From Bryobacterales bacterium (GTDB lineage Bacteria; Acidobacteriota; Terriglobia; Bryobacterales; Bryobacteraceae): 64,000 nucleotides of DNA. Shown here in pieces: positions 54,643 to 63,459 of the stretch. How positions within the stretch are numbered: the first letter of the stretch is position 1; every line of letters begins with the position of its first letter. A program made the translations under genes and the position numbers. The stretch lies in contig PMSX01000384.1 of assembly GCA_003167495.1 (NCBI GenBank), positions 6,088-70,087 on the forward strand. The letters run 5' to 3'. The notes under the pieces are model-generated. The model had not been told where the DNA came from, made no database searches, and saw nothing but the letters and a program-made list of their open reading frames with translations.

Positions 54643-55370
54643 CAGAACCGCCGAGCAACCGCCCTTTCGGCGACGTGAGCAATACCATAACCGGCCAGCG
54701 CCAGTCCCGCAGCAAGAAGCACAGCCGCCCACATTAACGGCACTTGAAAATTCTGCATAGTATTGAGAATGACAATCCCTAAGCCCGTAGGAGCGCCGAA
54801 CCATTCCCCGACAAGTGCGCCAATCATCGCCGCCGTCACCGAAACTTTAACCCCTCCCAGAAACGAAGGGATGGCGGCAGGAATCGCCAGATAGCGAAGC
54901 CGTTGCCACTTGCCTGCCCCAAACGTGGCCATCATCGCCACTAACTTGGGGGATGCGTTGCGCAGTCCGGAGGAGACGGCAACATAAATCAGAAAGTACA
55001 CCGCAATCGTCGCCAGCAACGTCGGAGTTAGTTCGCGGCTCACCAGTAGTACGAAAATCGGCCCCAAGGCTATTGCCGGAATCGCGTTGACTGTTGCCGC
55101 CAGGCGGTCCAGCCCTGGCCGCAGAAATGGTATCACGTGCGAAACTAACGCCGTCACGATACCTAGTAGTGCGCCCAAAACAAGCCCCGTGAGAGCCGAA
55201 CGTCCTGTTGACACGGAAGACCTCCAAAGCAGTGAGGCGAAGCGTGGCTCAACATAGATTTGCGCCACACTGAGCGGAACTGGAACGGTAAGTCCAGCTA
55301 TCCCGGATCGAGCGACAGCCTCCCATGCCACAACGAGAAATAATAGGCCAAAGACGGTTTTCGCTTTCAC
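54642..55370 (-). CDS. ABC transporter permease, NitT/TauT/SsuC type (first permease)
   Basis: Permease of 242 residues with a signal-anchor N-terminus (TVFGLLFLVVAWEAVARSG) and an EAA loop MMATFGAGKWQRLRYLAIPAAIPSFLGGVKV. It lies 18 bases after the ATPase gene and overlaps the second permease by one base. Two different permeases, rather than a homodimer, resemble pyrimidine-precursor (ThiX-like) importers. Confidence 0.92.
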   Translation of the reverse strand: MKAKTVFGLLFLVVAWEAVARSGIAGLTVPVPLSVAQIYVEPRFASLLWRSSVSTGRSALTGLVLGALLGIVTALVSHVIPFLRPGLDRLAATVNAIPAIALGPIFVLLVSRELTPTLLATIAVYFLIYVAVSSGLRNASPKLVAMMATFGAGKWQRLRYLAIPAAIPSFLGGVKVSVTAAMIGALVGEWFGAPTGLGIVILNTMQNFQVPLMWAAVLLAAGLALAGYGIAHVAERAVARRF

Positions 55371-55388
55371 ATCAGTGCTCCTCTCACA

Positions 55389-56144
55389 TCAGTGCTCTAG
55401 CAGCAGCGTCAAGTCGTCGGCCATGCGATGAAACTCCTCTAATCTCATGCCTTCCATAAGGCGAGGCCGCGGAAAACGAATTTCTCGGTCCTCCACAATC
55501 ACTCCGGGCCGGCCGTTCATCACGATCACACGGTCCGCTAGAAACAGTGCCTCTTCCACCGAGTGAGTCACCATGAGCGTAGTCAACTTCCTTTCCAACC
55601 AGATACGTTGCAGCTCCAGATTCATGCGGCGTCTGGTCACGGCATCGAGAGCCCCAAAAGGTTCATCCAACAGCAACAGGCTTGGTTCCAGGCAAAGTGA
55701 TCTGGCAATGGCCGCGCGCTGGCGCATTCCCCCGGATAGCTGGCTGGGCCGCGCCTGTTCGAAGCCTTGCAGGCCAACCAGATCAATCAGATCCTTGACT
55801 CGTGCCGCATTCACAGCTAGCCCTGCAATGCGATAGGGAAGCGCCAGGTTGGCGCTCACCGAAAGCCACGGCAGTAATGCCGAATCTTGAAACGCAATAC
55901 CAAGCCGGTGTCCGTCGCGAAGCAAAGCCGGCGGCTGTCCATCGATCAAGATAGTGCCCTCCGAAACCTCATCCAGCGCCGCCACCAGATGCAGCAGTGT
56001 ACTCTTCCCGCATCCAGATGGCCCGATGAGAGCGACAAATTCACCTTCGTGGATTGACAGGTCAATGCCCTTCAACGCAAGCACTTCACGCTGCCTATCG
56101 AGCCGGTAACTTTTGCTCACCTGCTTGACCTCAATCGCCGCCAT
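55389..56144 (-). CDS. ABC transporter ATP-binding protein, NitT/TauT/SsuB type
   Basis: ATPase of 251 residues with Walker A GPSGCGKST (about 41-49), Q-loop FQDSALLPW, signature LSGGMRQRAAIARSL, Walker B LLLLDEPFGALD and the switch His in MVTHSVEEAL. Gap to the amidohydrolase stop is 3 bases. Energises the two downstream permeases. Confidence 0.95.
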   Translation of the reverse strand: MAAIEVKQVSKSYRLDRQREVLALKGIDLSIHEGEFVALIGPSGCGKSTLLHLVAALDEVSEGTILIDGQPPALLRDGHRLGIAFQDSALLPWLSVSANLALPYRIAGLAVNAARVKDLIDLVGLQGFEQARPSQLSGGMRQRAAIARSLCLEPSLLLLDEPFGALDAVTRRRMNLELQRIWLERKLTTLMVTHSVEEALFLADRVIVMNGRPGVIVEDREIRFPRPRLMEGMRLEEFHRMADDLTLLLEH

Positions 56145-56147
56145 AAC

Positions 56148-57515
56148 TCAAGCAATCGCCCGTTCAAAACGCTCCATCAGATTTCCATACTGATGCCTCA
56201 AACGTTCTTTCATAGCGGCCAGATCCACCGTCAGCAGAACCCGGTCTTTCATCACCACTCGCCCATCGATAATCACTGTGCGAACATTTGGACCAACCGT
56301 GCTTTCCGCCAGGGTGATTCTAGGATCGTAATTGGGGAACTGCGCATAGCTGTCTGCCTGCACTAGAATCAGGTCTGCCAGCTTGCCTACCTCAAGAGAT
56401 CCTATCTGCCGATCGAGCCTTGCTGCTTGTGCGCCTCCCCGCAAGGCAGCCGCCAGCATTTGCTCATTCGTAATCGGAGGGTCAATGTGGTAGGGCGTTC
56501 CTCCTACAGCCTGCTGACCGACGGTAGCAGCATGAACCACCTCGAACATATCCAGGCTTCCGCGAGTCGCCGCGCCATCCGTGCCGAAACCTAGCCTGAT
56601 ACCTCGATGAAGCATCTCCAGAACTCGCGGCGCACCCATCGTATAGTTATTGAACGCACAGTGACACGCAGAAACGCGACGGTCTTGATAGAGGTCTAAC
56701 TCAGGCAAGCTCAAGAGCACGGAATGAGCCGCGTGAATATGCTCGTGCAAGGCTCCTATATTCTCCATATACTCCGCTGGCCGCAATCCCCATGTTTTGA
56801 TTGCGTAGTCAACTTCATACGACCCCTCCGCCAGATGTGTATGAATGGGAGTTCCCAATTGTTTGGAGAGTGCGCTCATACCCTTAGTGAGTTCGCTGGT
56901 ATTCACCATGATTTGCCGGAGCGATAGCCATGCGTTCACGCGCGCATGCCGCTGCCAGCGCTTTACTAGCTCCTCATTTCGTTTCAGCGCTTCGTCCGTG
57001 CTAAATATCGATACGGCCGGAATACCGTCGCCCATATCCATTGTCGAAAGAGCGATCCGGCCGCGGATTCCGATCTCATCGGCGGCCCTTCCCATTTCAT
57101 CCGGGTACGGACCTCCAGCCTCCAGAAAACATGTTGTGCCACTGCTGATCATCGAGGCATAAGCAGCCAGTCCGCTGCAATAGACATCCTCCGGCTCAAG
57201 TCCGCTTTCAAATGGAATTAGGTAACGAGACCACATCGGGCTCTTCAGCTCACCACGCCGCCGAATGGCCGAGAGCTTTCCGTGTAGAAACTGTTGTGCC
57301 GTGTGAACGTGCGCATCCACAAACCCAGGCATGGCAATCATGCCAACGGCATTGATGATCTCTTTCCCCTCGAATAAATCGTCTATTTCCGCCGACGAAC
57401 CTATCCACTGAATGCGATTGCCGCTAATCGCAATGGCGCCGTCAACTATCTGCGTCCCCGCTTCATCGAAGGCATCGATGCACGCTCCCCTTATCAATAA
57501 GTCAACGGCGGTCAT
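56148..57515 (-). CDS. amidohydrolase (cytosine/guanine/TrzA-type deaminase)
   Basis: Metal-dependent amidohydrolase of 455 residues in the deaminase branch (guanine deaminase, cytosine deaminase, MtaD, AtzB-like). Metal-binding HVH at residues 69-71 (PGFVDAHVHTAQ), the second-site HTHLAEG, AHSVLLSLPEL and the Asp in GFGTDGAA. It likely deaminates a nitrogen heterocycle in the cytoplasm. It overlaps the binding-protein gene by 4 bases (ATGA) and precedes the ATPase, so it probably acts on the imported compound. Confidence 0.9.
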   Translation of the reverse strand: MTAVDLLIRGACIDAFDEAGTQIVDGAIAISGNRIQWIGSSAEIDDLFEGKEIINAVGMIAMPGFVDAHVHTAQQFLHGKLSAIRRRGELKSPMWSRYLIPFESGLEPEDVYCSGLAAYASMISSGTTCFLEAGGPYPDEMGRAADEIGIRGRIALSTMDMGDGIPAVSIFSTDEALKRNEELVKRWQRHARVNAWLSLRQIMVNTSELTKGMSALSKQLGTPIHTHLAEGSYEVDYAIKTWGLRPAEYMENIGALHEHIHAAHSVLLSLPELDLYQDRRVSACHCAFNNYTMGAPRVLEMLHRGIRLGFGTDGAATRGSLDMFEVVHAATVGQQAVGGTPYHIDPPITNEQMLAAALRGGAQAARLDRQIGSLEVGKLADLILVQADSYAQFPNYDPRITLAESTVGPNVRTVIIDGRVVMKDRVLLTVDLAAMKERLRHQYGNLMERFERAIA

Positions 57516-58531
57516 GCGGTTTGATACGCCTCTTCGAGCAAAGACATGTCCATAATGCGGGAAGGATCCGGCAAATTCGTTCTGCCCGAAGCAATGGCTG
57601 CACCGTACATATGGTCTTGTAGATCTTCCTCCGAAATCCAGTAGGGCCCTCTCGAGCCCGGCGTCTGGTAAAGCGGTAACTGCAGCCGGTTGGTTTCTAA
57701 CTCGTGCTTTAAGGTGAGTCCCAGGTCGGCGCCGTACTTATCTACCGAAAGTCTCGCCGCACGGGCAGGGTCGCGGTCGTTTTCAGCTTTCCCTCGCAGT
57801 CGCGCCCGCAGGAATCGCACCAGCAGCGCCCTACGCGTGAGCAGCGTCTTGCGCTCAACGAACATGAGAGTCGACGGAACCCGGTAACCGAGCTGATCGA
57901 ACCGAGTGACAATGAAGTCGATACCCGAACGCATACCCATGTCTTCCAGCATCAACGGCTGGTTGGTAATGAAGCAGTAATAGGCATCCCCCGCGCCATT
58001 CAGCAGGGCCTCAGGCGAAAACCCCACCGGTATCAGTTGATAGTCCGGGGTAAGATGATTCAGCTTAAATGTGGCTTCAATAGCCGTACGCTCGGCCGGC
58101 CCCTGCACAAGAAAGCGGCAATGCGGCAAATCAGCCGCGTTGCGCACTGGACGGGCGGGCAGCGACAACAAGCCAGCCGGATGCACGGGAAAGACGGAAC
58201 CGATGATGACAAAATCGTTCCCTCTGAGAACCGCGTCAAGCAAAGGCAGCCACTCTGCCTCTCCCATGTGCGCTTGCCGCGCCGCTACTTCCACAACGGG
58301 TTGCGGCGCGTTGGGGCCGCCGGGCCAGATCTTAAGCGGAACTCTCTCTTGCGCGAAGTATCCCTGATCAAGCGCCACCCACAGGTCGGCGTATTCGACA
58401 TTCGGAACCCAACCAACCGCCAGCACCAGCTCATGCCCATTCAAGGAAGTACAGGAACTCAGCCACGGAATTCCTCCGGCGGCGGCCGCGGCTCCCGTAA
58501 CAAACTGTCTCCGACTGCACGATATCTTGAT
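57512..58531 (-). CDS. ABC transporter substrate-binding lipoprotein (NMT1/THI5-like), non-ATG start
   Basis: Periplasmic binding protein. The first standard in-frame start is TTG 58444, but the frame is open for ~29 codons upstream and encodes a Tat-lipoprotein signal: SRRQFV, an Ala-rich helix and the lipobox LSSC. This signal is needed for export, so translation most likely begins at ATC 58531 or ATA 58525, just after the previous stop, with GGAAGGA 9 bases upstream of the ATC. The mature domain shows VAVGWVPNVEYADLWVALDQGYF-type NMT1/ThiY homology: a periplasmic binding fold of the pyrimidine/sulfonate/nitrate group, ~300 residues. Confidence 0.85.
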   Translation of the reverse strand: MKISCSRRQFVTGAAAAAGGIPWLSSCTSLNGHELVLAVGWVPNVEYADLWVALDQGYFAQERVPLKIWPGGPNAPQPVVEVAARQAHMGEAEWLPLLDAVLRGNDFVIIGSVFPVHPAGLLSLPARPVRNAADLPHCRFLVQGPAERTAIEATFKLNHLTPDYQLIPVGFSPEALLNGAGDAYYCFITNQPLMLEDMGMRSGIDFIVTRFDQLGYRVPSTLMFVERKTLLTRRALLVRFLRARLRGKAENDRDPARAARLSVDKYGADLGLTLKHELETNRLQLPLYQTPGSRGPYWISEEDLQDHMYGAAIASGRTNLPDPSRIMDMSLLEEAYQTA

Positions 58532-58533
58532 GT

Positions 58534-59112
58534 CTACTTATCCTTCCGTCCCATATATAAGTCGTCCAGATAGTTACCCCACGGCGTAGGAGTGTCAGTT
58601 ACCTTATTCTCCAGTTTTGCGCCCTGCGTCCACCAGTGAACAATGTCCCGCCCCATGCCGACGCCCCGGCGGGTATGCATGTCTAGCTGGTAGTCCTCCA
58701 CTTCCACCTTGCGTTCACCCCGAGCCACCGCGAACTGCGCCCAGCAGGCAAGCTCCATGGTGGTGTTATCCTTCTTTGCTGAAGCTAGCAGGCGAACCGC
58801 ATGCACCGAGTACATCCAGCGATCGCCCCGGTCCACCATGCGCAGCCGTTGTTCATTCAGTGCATGAAGAATGGCCGGAGCTTCAATCAACCCAAAACCC
58901 ACGTCTTCTGTAGCGATAATCTCCAGTCGTCGCCAAAGTACTTCTTCCGCCTCCGAACCACTCGAAAAAAACTCGTAAGCCGCTAAGACGGCTTCCTCAA
59001 TCAAGCCTCTGCGAATCGACTTTTGCAGCACCGAGCGCAGTTCGTCGAATGCATAGCCATTCACTGACCTAGCGCGGCTCCATACGTCTTGGCTCTGATA
59101 GTTCTGTGACAT
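58534..59112 (-). CDS. stand-alone RarA/MgsA C-terminal-like protein
   Basis: Protein of 192 residues from ATG 59112 (the frame reaches 59133). It reads AFDELRSVLQKSIRRGLIEEAVLAAYEFF, then LWRRLEIIATEDVGFGLIEAPAIL and LLASAKKDNTTMELACWAQF. This is the pattern of the MgsA/RarA C-terminal tetramerisation region of the replication-associated AAA+ ATPase, without the AAA+ domain. It is the first gene of the importer operon, ending 2 bases before the binding-protein start. Its role in an uptake operon is unexplained. Confidence 0.6.
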   Translation of the reverse strand: MSQNYQSQDVWSRARSVNGYAFDELRSVLQKSIRRGLIEEAVLAAYEFFSSGSEAEEVLWRRLEIIATEDVGFGLIEAPAILHALNEQRLRMVDRGDRWMYSVHAVRLLASAKKDNTTMELACWAQFAVARGERKVEVEDYQLDMHTRRGVGMGRDIVHWWTQGAKLENKVTDTPTPWGNYLDDLYMGRKDK

Positions 59113-59178
59113 GATTAGAGTACATGGTCGCATATTCAGCCAGGGTTAAACCAAGTATGGGTTAACCTGTTCGTAAAT

Positions 59179-60258
59179 ATGCGTGGTCTTCTCTGCTGCT
59201 GCCTCTTGCTGTGTTTGTTCGCAGGTTCGCTCTGCTGTCAGGAACAAAGCTATTTGATTGCCGATCAGGATGCTGCCGGTCCTGCTGGATCGGATATGAT
59301 CGCCTTGCTCGTCTTCCTGCAATCACCCAAAGTCAAACTCCTGGGCATCACGGTAGTGACTGGAGATGCTTGGCGCGATGAAGAAGTGGCGCATACGCTG
59401 CGGCTGTTGGAACTGATAGGAAGGACCGACGTCAAGGTATATGCCGGCGCCGAAAACCCACTGGTGCGCACACAGCGCGAGACGCTGCTTTTCAACCAGC
59501 TATATGGCAAAGCGGCGTGGAATGGAGCCTGGAGCGCCGGCGGTCACGCCGCCCGTGTGATTCCTGCCATGGCTGAAGGTCTGCCCACCACCAAGCCCGC
59601 CGACGAAGATGCAGCCCACTTCATGATTCGTATGGTGCATCAATATCCTCATCAAGTGACAATCTACGGCGCCGGCCCTATGACCAACATCGCGCTCGCG
59701 ATCCGCCTGGATTCGCAATTCGCGGAACTCGCTCAGGAGTTGGTCATCATGGGAGGCAGCTTGAATCCACACACCGAAGATCCGGAATTCGTGAACTCTC
59801 CGCGCCATGAATTCAACTTCTGGTTCGATCCCGAAGCCGCCAGCATAACGTTACGCGCACCTTGGGCCAAGATTACCGTCACCACCGTCGATGCCTCAAT
59901 CCAGACCAAACCTTCAGAGGAAATGTTTGCCGTCTGGTCCTCTCTGAACAGTCCCGCTGCCCGCTATGTTACTAAGTACACGGCTAGGCCTCTTTTCCCC
60001 TATATGTGGGATGAGCTAGCCGCCGCTGCCTGGCTTGACCCGGGCATCATCACACACGAACGCTTGGTCTATATGGACGTGAATACATTCCGCGGCCCAG
60101 GTTATGGCGATACTCTGATCTGGAACGACAGTGACAAGCCCGGGATCCCGTTGCAGAAGGTTCACGCCCAAACGGATATAGATTTTCCGAGACTGGAGAA
60201 AAAGTTACGCGAGTTACTCGCTCATCCCGCACCTGACGAGTCTTTTCCCAAGCAGTGA
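59179..60258 (+). CDS. secreted nucleoside hydrolase (IunH family)
   Basis: Nucleoside hydrolase-fold protein of 359 residues with a Cys-rich hydrophobic signal peptide (1-20). The usual metal motif DTDxGxDD is altered to DQDAAGPAGSDMIAL: D29, D31 and D39 remain. Other family motifs are GAGPMTNIALAI, VIMGG and HEFNFWFDPEAA (substrate-binding Asn/Glu and Asp). Export implies extracellular or periplasmic release of bases from nucleosides. It is divergent from the importer/deaminase operon, which fits a shared nucleobase-salvage role. Confidence 0.87.
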   Translation: MRGLLCCCLLLCLFAGSLCCQEQSYLIADQDAAGPAGSDMIALLVFLQSPKVKLLGITVVTGDAWRDEEVAHTLRLLELIGRTDVKVYAGAENPLVRTQRETLLFNQLYGKAAWNGAWSAGGHAARVIPAMAEGLPTTKPADEDAAHFMIRMVHQYPHQVTIYGAGPMTNIALAIRLDSQFAELAQELVIMGGSLNPHTEDPEFVNSPRHEFNFWFDPEAASITLRAPWAKITVTTVDASIQTKPSEEMFAVWSSLNSPAARYVTKYTARPLFPYMWDELAAAAWLDPGIITHERLVYMDVNTFRGPGYGDTLIWNDSDKPGIPLQKVHAQTDIDFPRLEKKLRELLAHPAPDESFPKQ

Positions 60259-60420
60259 ATCGGGTGAGCGCGGATAGCCGCCTTATCTAGTGCCATACGT
60301 CGCGAGTGAGTGGCGTGTCCTACTTCTTGGGGCTCATATTCGCCCGATATTCGCCGGTGTATCGCATGGGCCGATTGAACCTCGTTTTGTAAGCTAGTTC
60401 ACAATTGATAAGATGGCTGA

Positions 60421-60957
60421 ATGTCTAAATCAACTTTCATCAGCGATCTTAGTGCTCGCATTCGAGACGCCGAGCGCATCATTGCTGATCAAAACGAAAA
60501 CCTCGTGGCGCTACGGCATCTGCTCCAGAAGGAAATAGGCGAGGAGACGCCCGCCGCGGTCGCTCCCCCAGCTGTCCAAGCCCCTCACGCGCATGCCGGC
60601 GTTGACTTCAATGGGAAGACCTCGGACATCATTTTTGCTCTTGTCCGGCACAGTGGTGAGCAGGGCACGAGGCCGCGTGATATCGCGGAGATCCTACTGA
60701 AGCAGAAGCTGATAAAGAAGGGATCGAACACGGTCCATTCTCATCTAAGTGAGCTCAAAAAGAAAGGGCTTGTGCAACAGAAAACCGAGGGGCTCTATGT
60801 CACGTCATCTAAAGCGGTAGCCGCCAATCCAGCCACCGTCCCATCCGTTCCTGCGAAGAAAGCGCAAAAGAAGCGCAGAATTTCTCCAGAGGGCCGCGAA
60901 GCCATCAGAAAAGCACAGAAGGCAAGATGGGCCGCAGTGAAAAAAGCGAAAGTTTAG
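60421..60957 (+). CDS. winged-helix domain protein with basic C-terminal tail
   Basis: Protein of 178 residues. About 1-40: helical coiled-coil-like start; 45-65: linker; about 68-125: winged-helix DNA-binding pattern (TSDIIFALVRHSGEQGTRPRDIAEILLKQ then NTVHSHLSELKKKGLVQQKTEGLY). The C-terminus is basic and ends RRISPEGREAIRKAQKARWAAVKKAK, a tail seen in many small bacterial DNA-binding proteins. No partner genes are obvious. Confidence 0.75.
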   Translation: MSKSTFISDLSARIRDAERIIADQNENLVALRHLLQKEIGEETPAAVAPPAVQAPHAHAGVDFNGKTSDIIFALVRHSGEQGTRPRDIAEILLKQKLIKKGSNTVHSHLSELKKKGLVQQKTEGLYVTSSKAVAANPATVPSVPAKKAQKKRRISPEGREAIRKAQKARWAAVKKAKV

Positions 60958-61074
60958 ATTCCGCTTGGAGTCGTTTCCATCGCAGGTGGGGTAAAAATAG
61001 CGCTACGCTGGCTTCGCTGCGTATCGGTTTCGATGGGCGAACCGTTGCCCTAACTGAACGAGGAGAATTGTCAG

Positions 61075-62097
61075 GTGCGAACGTTGAAGGTGGGAATCGT
61101 AGGTGCGGGTCTCTGGGGCGCCAATCACGCGCTGGTCTTTAGGACTCTGCCGCAATCCGAAATAGTGGCTGTCTGCGATATTTCCAGAGAGCGGGCTGAA
61201 GCTATGAGATTCGAGACCGGAGCCGCTCGCACTTATACCAACTATGAGGATCTAATCGCCGACTCCGCCGTTGAGGCAGTCTCGATCGCGACCCCCGATT
61301 TCACTCACACCCCGATCATTCTAGCGGCGCTTGGCGCGGGCAAGCACGTCCTTAGTGAGAAGCCGCTCGCGACCACCCTGGAGGAGGCAGCAGCTATCGC
61401 CGTGGCCGCGCGCGGTTGCCGCGCAAAGCTGATGGTTGATTTCCACAATCGCGTGAACCCTGCCATTGTGCGTGTCCGGCAAGCTATCGCATCAGGTGAA
61501 ATCGGACGCCCCATTCACGGCTATGCGCGCCTCAGCAACAGCGTGCTCGTTCCTTTGAAAATGCTAAGTTGGGCGTCAAAATCTTCTGCACTCTGGTTCC
61601 TTGGCAGCCATCTTGTCGATGTTCTACGGTTTGTGCTAGCTGACGAGGTGACGCGCGTTTTCTCAGTATCACGACGTGGTGTCCTCTCCGGTCGCGGGAT
61701 CGAAACACAGGACGTTCATCTGTCCACCCTCGAGTTCTCCAAGGGTGCGGCCATAGTAATGGAGAACAGCTGGATTCTGTCGGCCGATAACCCGATGATT
61801 TTTGATTTCAAGCTCGAGTTCGTGGGTGACAAGGGACAGATTCAGGCCGATCCGTCGCACAATGGAGCAGTTCGGCTGCTGTCGGGACAAGGCCTCAAAT
61901 ATTCCGATCTCCTGGGGATTACGCCAACCGGCGGAACCCGGGTCGGCGGCTTCGTCCTCGAATCCATCGCTCGATTTATCGATGCGGTCCTCGACGACGC
62001 GCCACTGCTGGCCGATGTCGAGGATGGACTTGCTGCTACCCGCGTGCTGGCGGCAATAGAACGGTCAGCGTCTTCTGGCCATCCGGTGGGTCTATAA
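61075..62097 (+). CDS. Gfo/Idh/MocA family oxidoreductase
   Basis: NAD(P)-dependent oxidoreductase of 340 residues, GTG start with GAGGAG upstream. N-terminal Rossmann domain GIVGAGLWGANHALVF (about 6-21), the family EKP motif in HVLSEKPLATT (about 95) and a C-terminal substrate domain with DFHNRVNPAI. It likely acts on a sugar or cyclitol. It begins a cassette with an SDR, a cupin and a VOC protein on the same strand, spacings of 20-90 bases. Confidence 0.9.
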   Translation: MRTLKVGIVGAGLWGANHALVFRTLPQSEIVAVCDISRERAEAMRFETGAARTYTNYEDLIADSAVEAVSIATPDFTHTPIILAALGAGKHVLSEKPLATTLEEAAAIAVAARGCRAKLMVDFHNRVNPAIVRVRQAIASGEIGRPIHGYARLSNSVLVPLKMLSWASKSSALWFLGSHLVDVLRFVLADEVTRVFSVSRRGVLSGRGIETQDVHLSTLEFSKGAAIVMENSWILSADNPMIFDFKLEFVGDKGQIQADPSHNGAVRLLSGQGLKYSDLLGITPTGGTRVGGFVLESIARFIDAVLDDAPLLADVEDGLAATRVLAAIERSASSGHPVGL

Positions 62098-62175
62098 GGG
62101 TGGATCTCTAAAGGATGCGCTCGATACAAAATCATAGGGGCCGTCCGCCCTTAGCAACAGCAAACGGAGATTGAA

Positions 62176-62958
62176 ATGGGTTTCACGGAATGGTTCGGAC
62201 TTAAGGGCAAGCGTGCTCTCGTCACGGGCGCAAGCCGCGGCTTGGGCCGCGAAATGGGGCTCGCTTTAGCAGAAGCCGGCGCGGATGTGATCATTACTGG
62301 CCGCACCCAGGAGACGCTCGATGCCACTGCCGCGGATATCAGACGCCACGGATCGACGTGCTGGACGGTCAGAGCCGACATGGCGGTGCCGGAAGAATGT
62401 GAATCGACCTGCGGACGAATCCTCTCCGAACTAGCTCCAATCGACATTCTCATAAACAATGTCGGCAACCGCGAGATGAGTGTCTCGATCGAGGCGGAGA
62501 CTTTAGAGACCTGGCGCGAGCTGATCGACCTCAATCTCACGAGTTGTTTTCTCGCCACGAAAACCGTCGGCGCGGCTATGCTGGCAGGCGGCAAAGGCGG
62601 CCGGATTATCAACATCGCTTCGATCAGCGCACTGATCGCCAATCGCGGCATAGGCGGACGTCACTACGAGACCTCCAAAGCTGCCGTACTCCATTTCACG
62701 CGCTGTGCGGCAGCCGATTGGGCGCCACATGGCGTAACGGTGAATGCCATCTGCCCTGGACTGTTTATGACCGACGTTAACCGTGAATGGAACGAGAAGC
62801 GCCCCGATGTGATCCAGACCTTCGTGGCGAACGTGCCGATGGGGCGGCCGGGCAATCCGCACGAGATAGGTCCTCTCGCCGTCTTCCTTGCGAGTCCCGC
62901 TGCCGCTTATATCACTGGTGCTTCTTTTGTGATCGACGGGGGATACACGCTGTGGTGA
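62176..62958 (+). CDS. SDR family oxidoreductase
   Basis: Classical short-chain dehydrogenase of 260 residues: TGASRGLGREM cofactor motif (about 18-28), NNVGN, catalytic S in NIASISA, and Y-x3-K in HYETSKAA. C-terminal ITGASFVIDGGYTLW is typical. It resembles gluconate 5-dehydrogenase/3-oxoacyl reductases; substrate probably a sugar derivative given the Gfo/Idh neighbour. Confidence 0.92.
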   Translation: MGFTEWFGLKGKRALVTGASRGLGREMGLALAEAGADVIITGRTQETLDATAADIRRHGSTCWTVRADMAVPEECESTCGRILSELAPIDILINNVGNREMSVSIEAETLETWRELIDLNLTSCFLATKTVGAAMLAGGKGGRIINIASISALIANRGIGGRHYETSKAAVLHFTRCAAADWAPHGVTVNAICPGLFMTDVNREWNEKRPDVIQTFVANVPMGRPGNPHEIGPLAVFLASPAAAYITGASFVIDGGYTLW

Positions 62959-63042
62959 GCGCCCCATGCCGGTCTCGCAATGCGCCCGTCGATTCTCCCC
63001 GCGAAAACGGAGAGCTGGAGCCGAGCACTCTATATTAAGAAT

Positions 63043-63441
63043 ATGGCTCTAACAGACGGTGCAGTCTCTACGGAATTCTCCGCTCAAAAAATTCCTGAGG
63101 GCGTCCTCGACATGACAACCACGGCGCCCCTCGCGCTCGAAGGACAGAAGGTCTTCGTTTATTACAATGGCCCTACCGATCAGCTCAGCGGCGTCTCTGC
63201 CGGCGCCTGCATTCTCGATCCCGGTGCGAGTCCGCACCCGCCTCATCAGCATCCTGAAGAGGAGTTTCTGATCATCGGCGAAGGCACGGGTGAGATCGAA
63301 TGTGATGGTAAAGTCACCAACGTCGGCCCTGGCGCCATGATGTATTGCGCCGGAAACACGATGCACGGAATCATCAACACCGGCAAAACTCCAATGACTT
63401 TCTACTGGTCCAAATGGCTGGCGAAGGGCTTCTCGACTTAG
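63043..63441 (+). CDS. cupin domain protein
   Basis: Small cupin of 132 residues from ATG 63043; the upstream frame to 62980 has no ribosome-binding site or homology. Metal-binding motif 1 is HPPHQHPEEEFLIIGEGTG and motif 2 PGAMMYCAGNTMHGI. It is likely an isomerase or dioxygenase-like enzyme acting with the SDR and oxidoreductase. Confidence 0.87.
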   Translation: MALTDGAVSTEFSAQKIPEGVLDMTTTAPLALEGQKVFVYYNGPTDQLSGVSAGACILDPGASPHPPHQHPEEEFLIIGEGTGEIECDGKVTNVGPGAMMYCAGNTMHGIINTGKTPMTFYWSKWLAKGFST

Positions 63442-63459
63442 GACTTTAGACCCGCTGCA

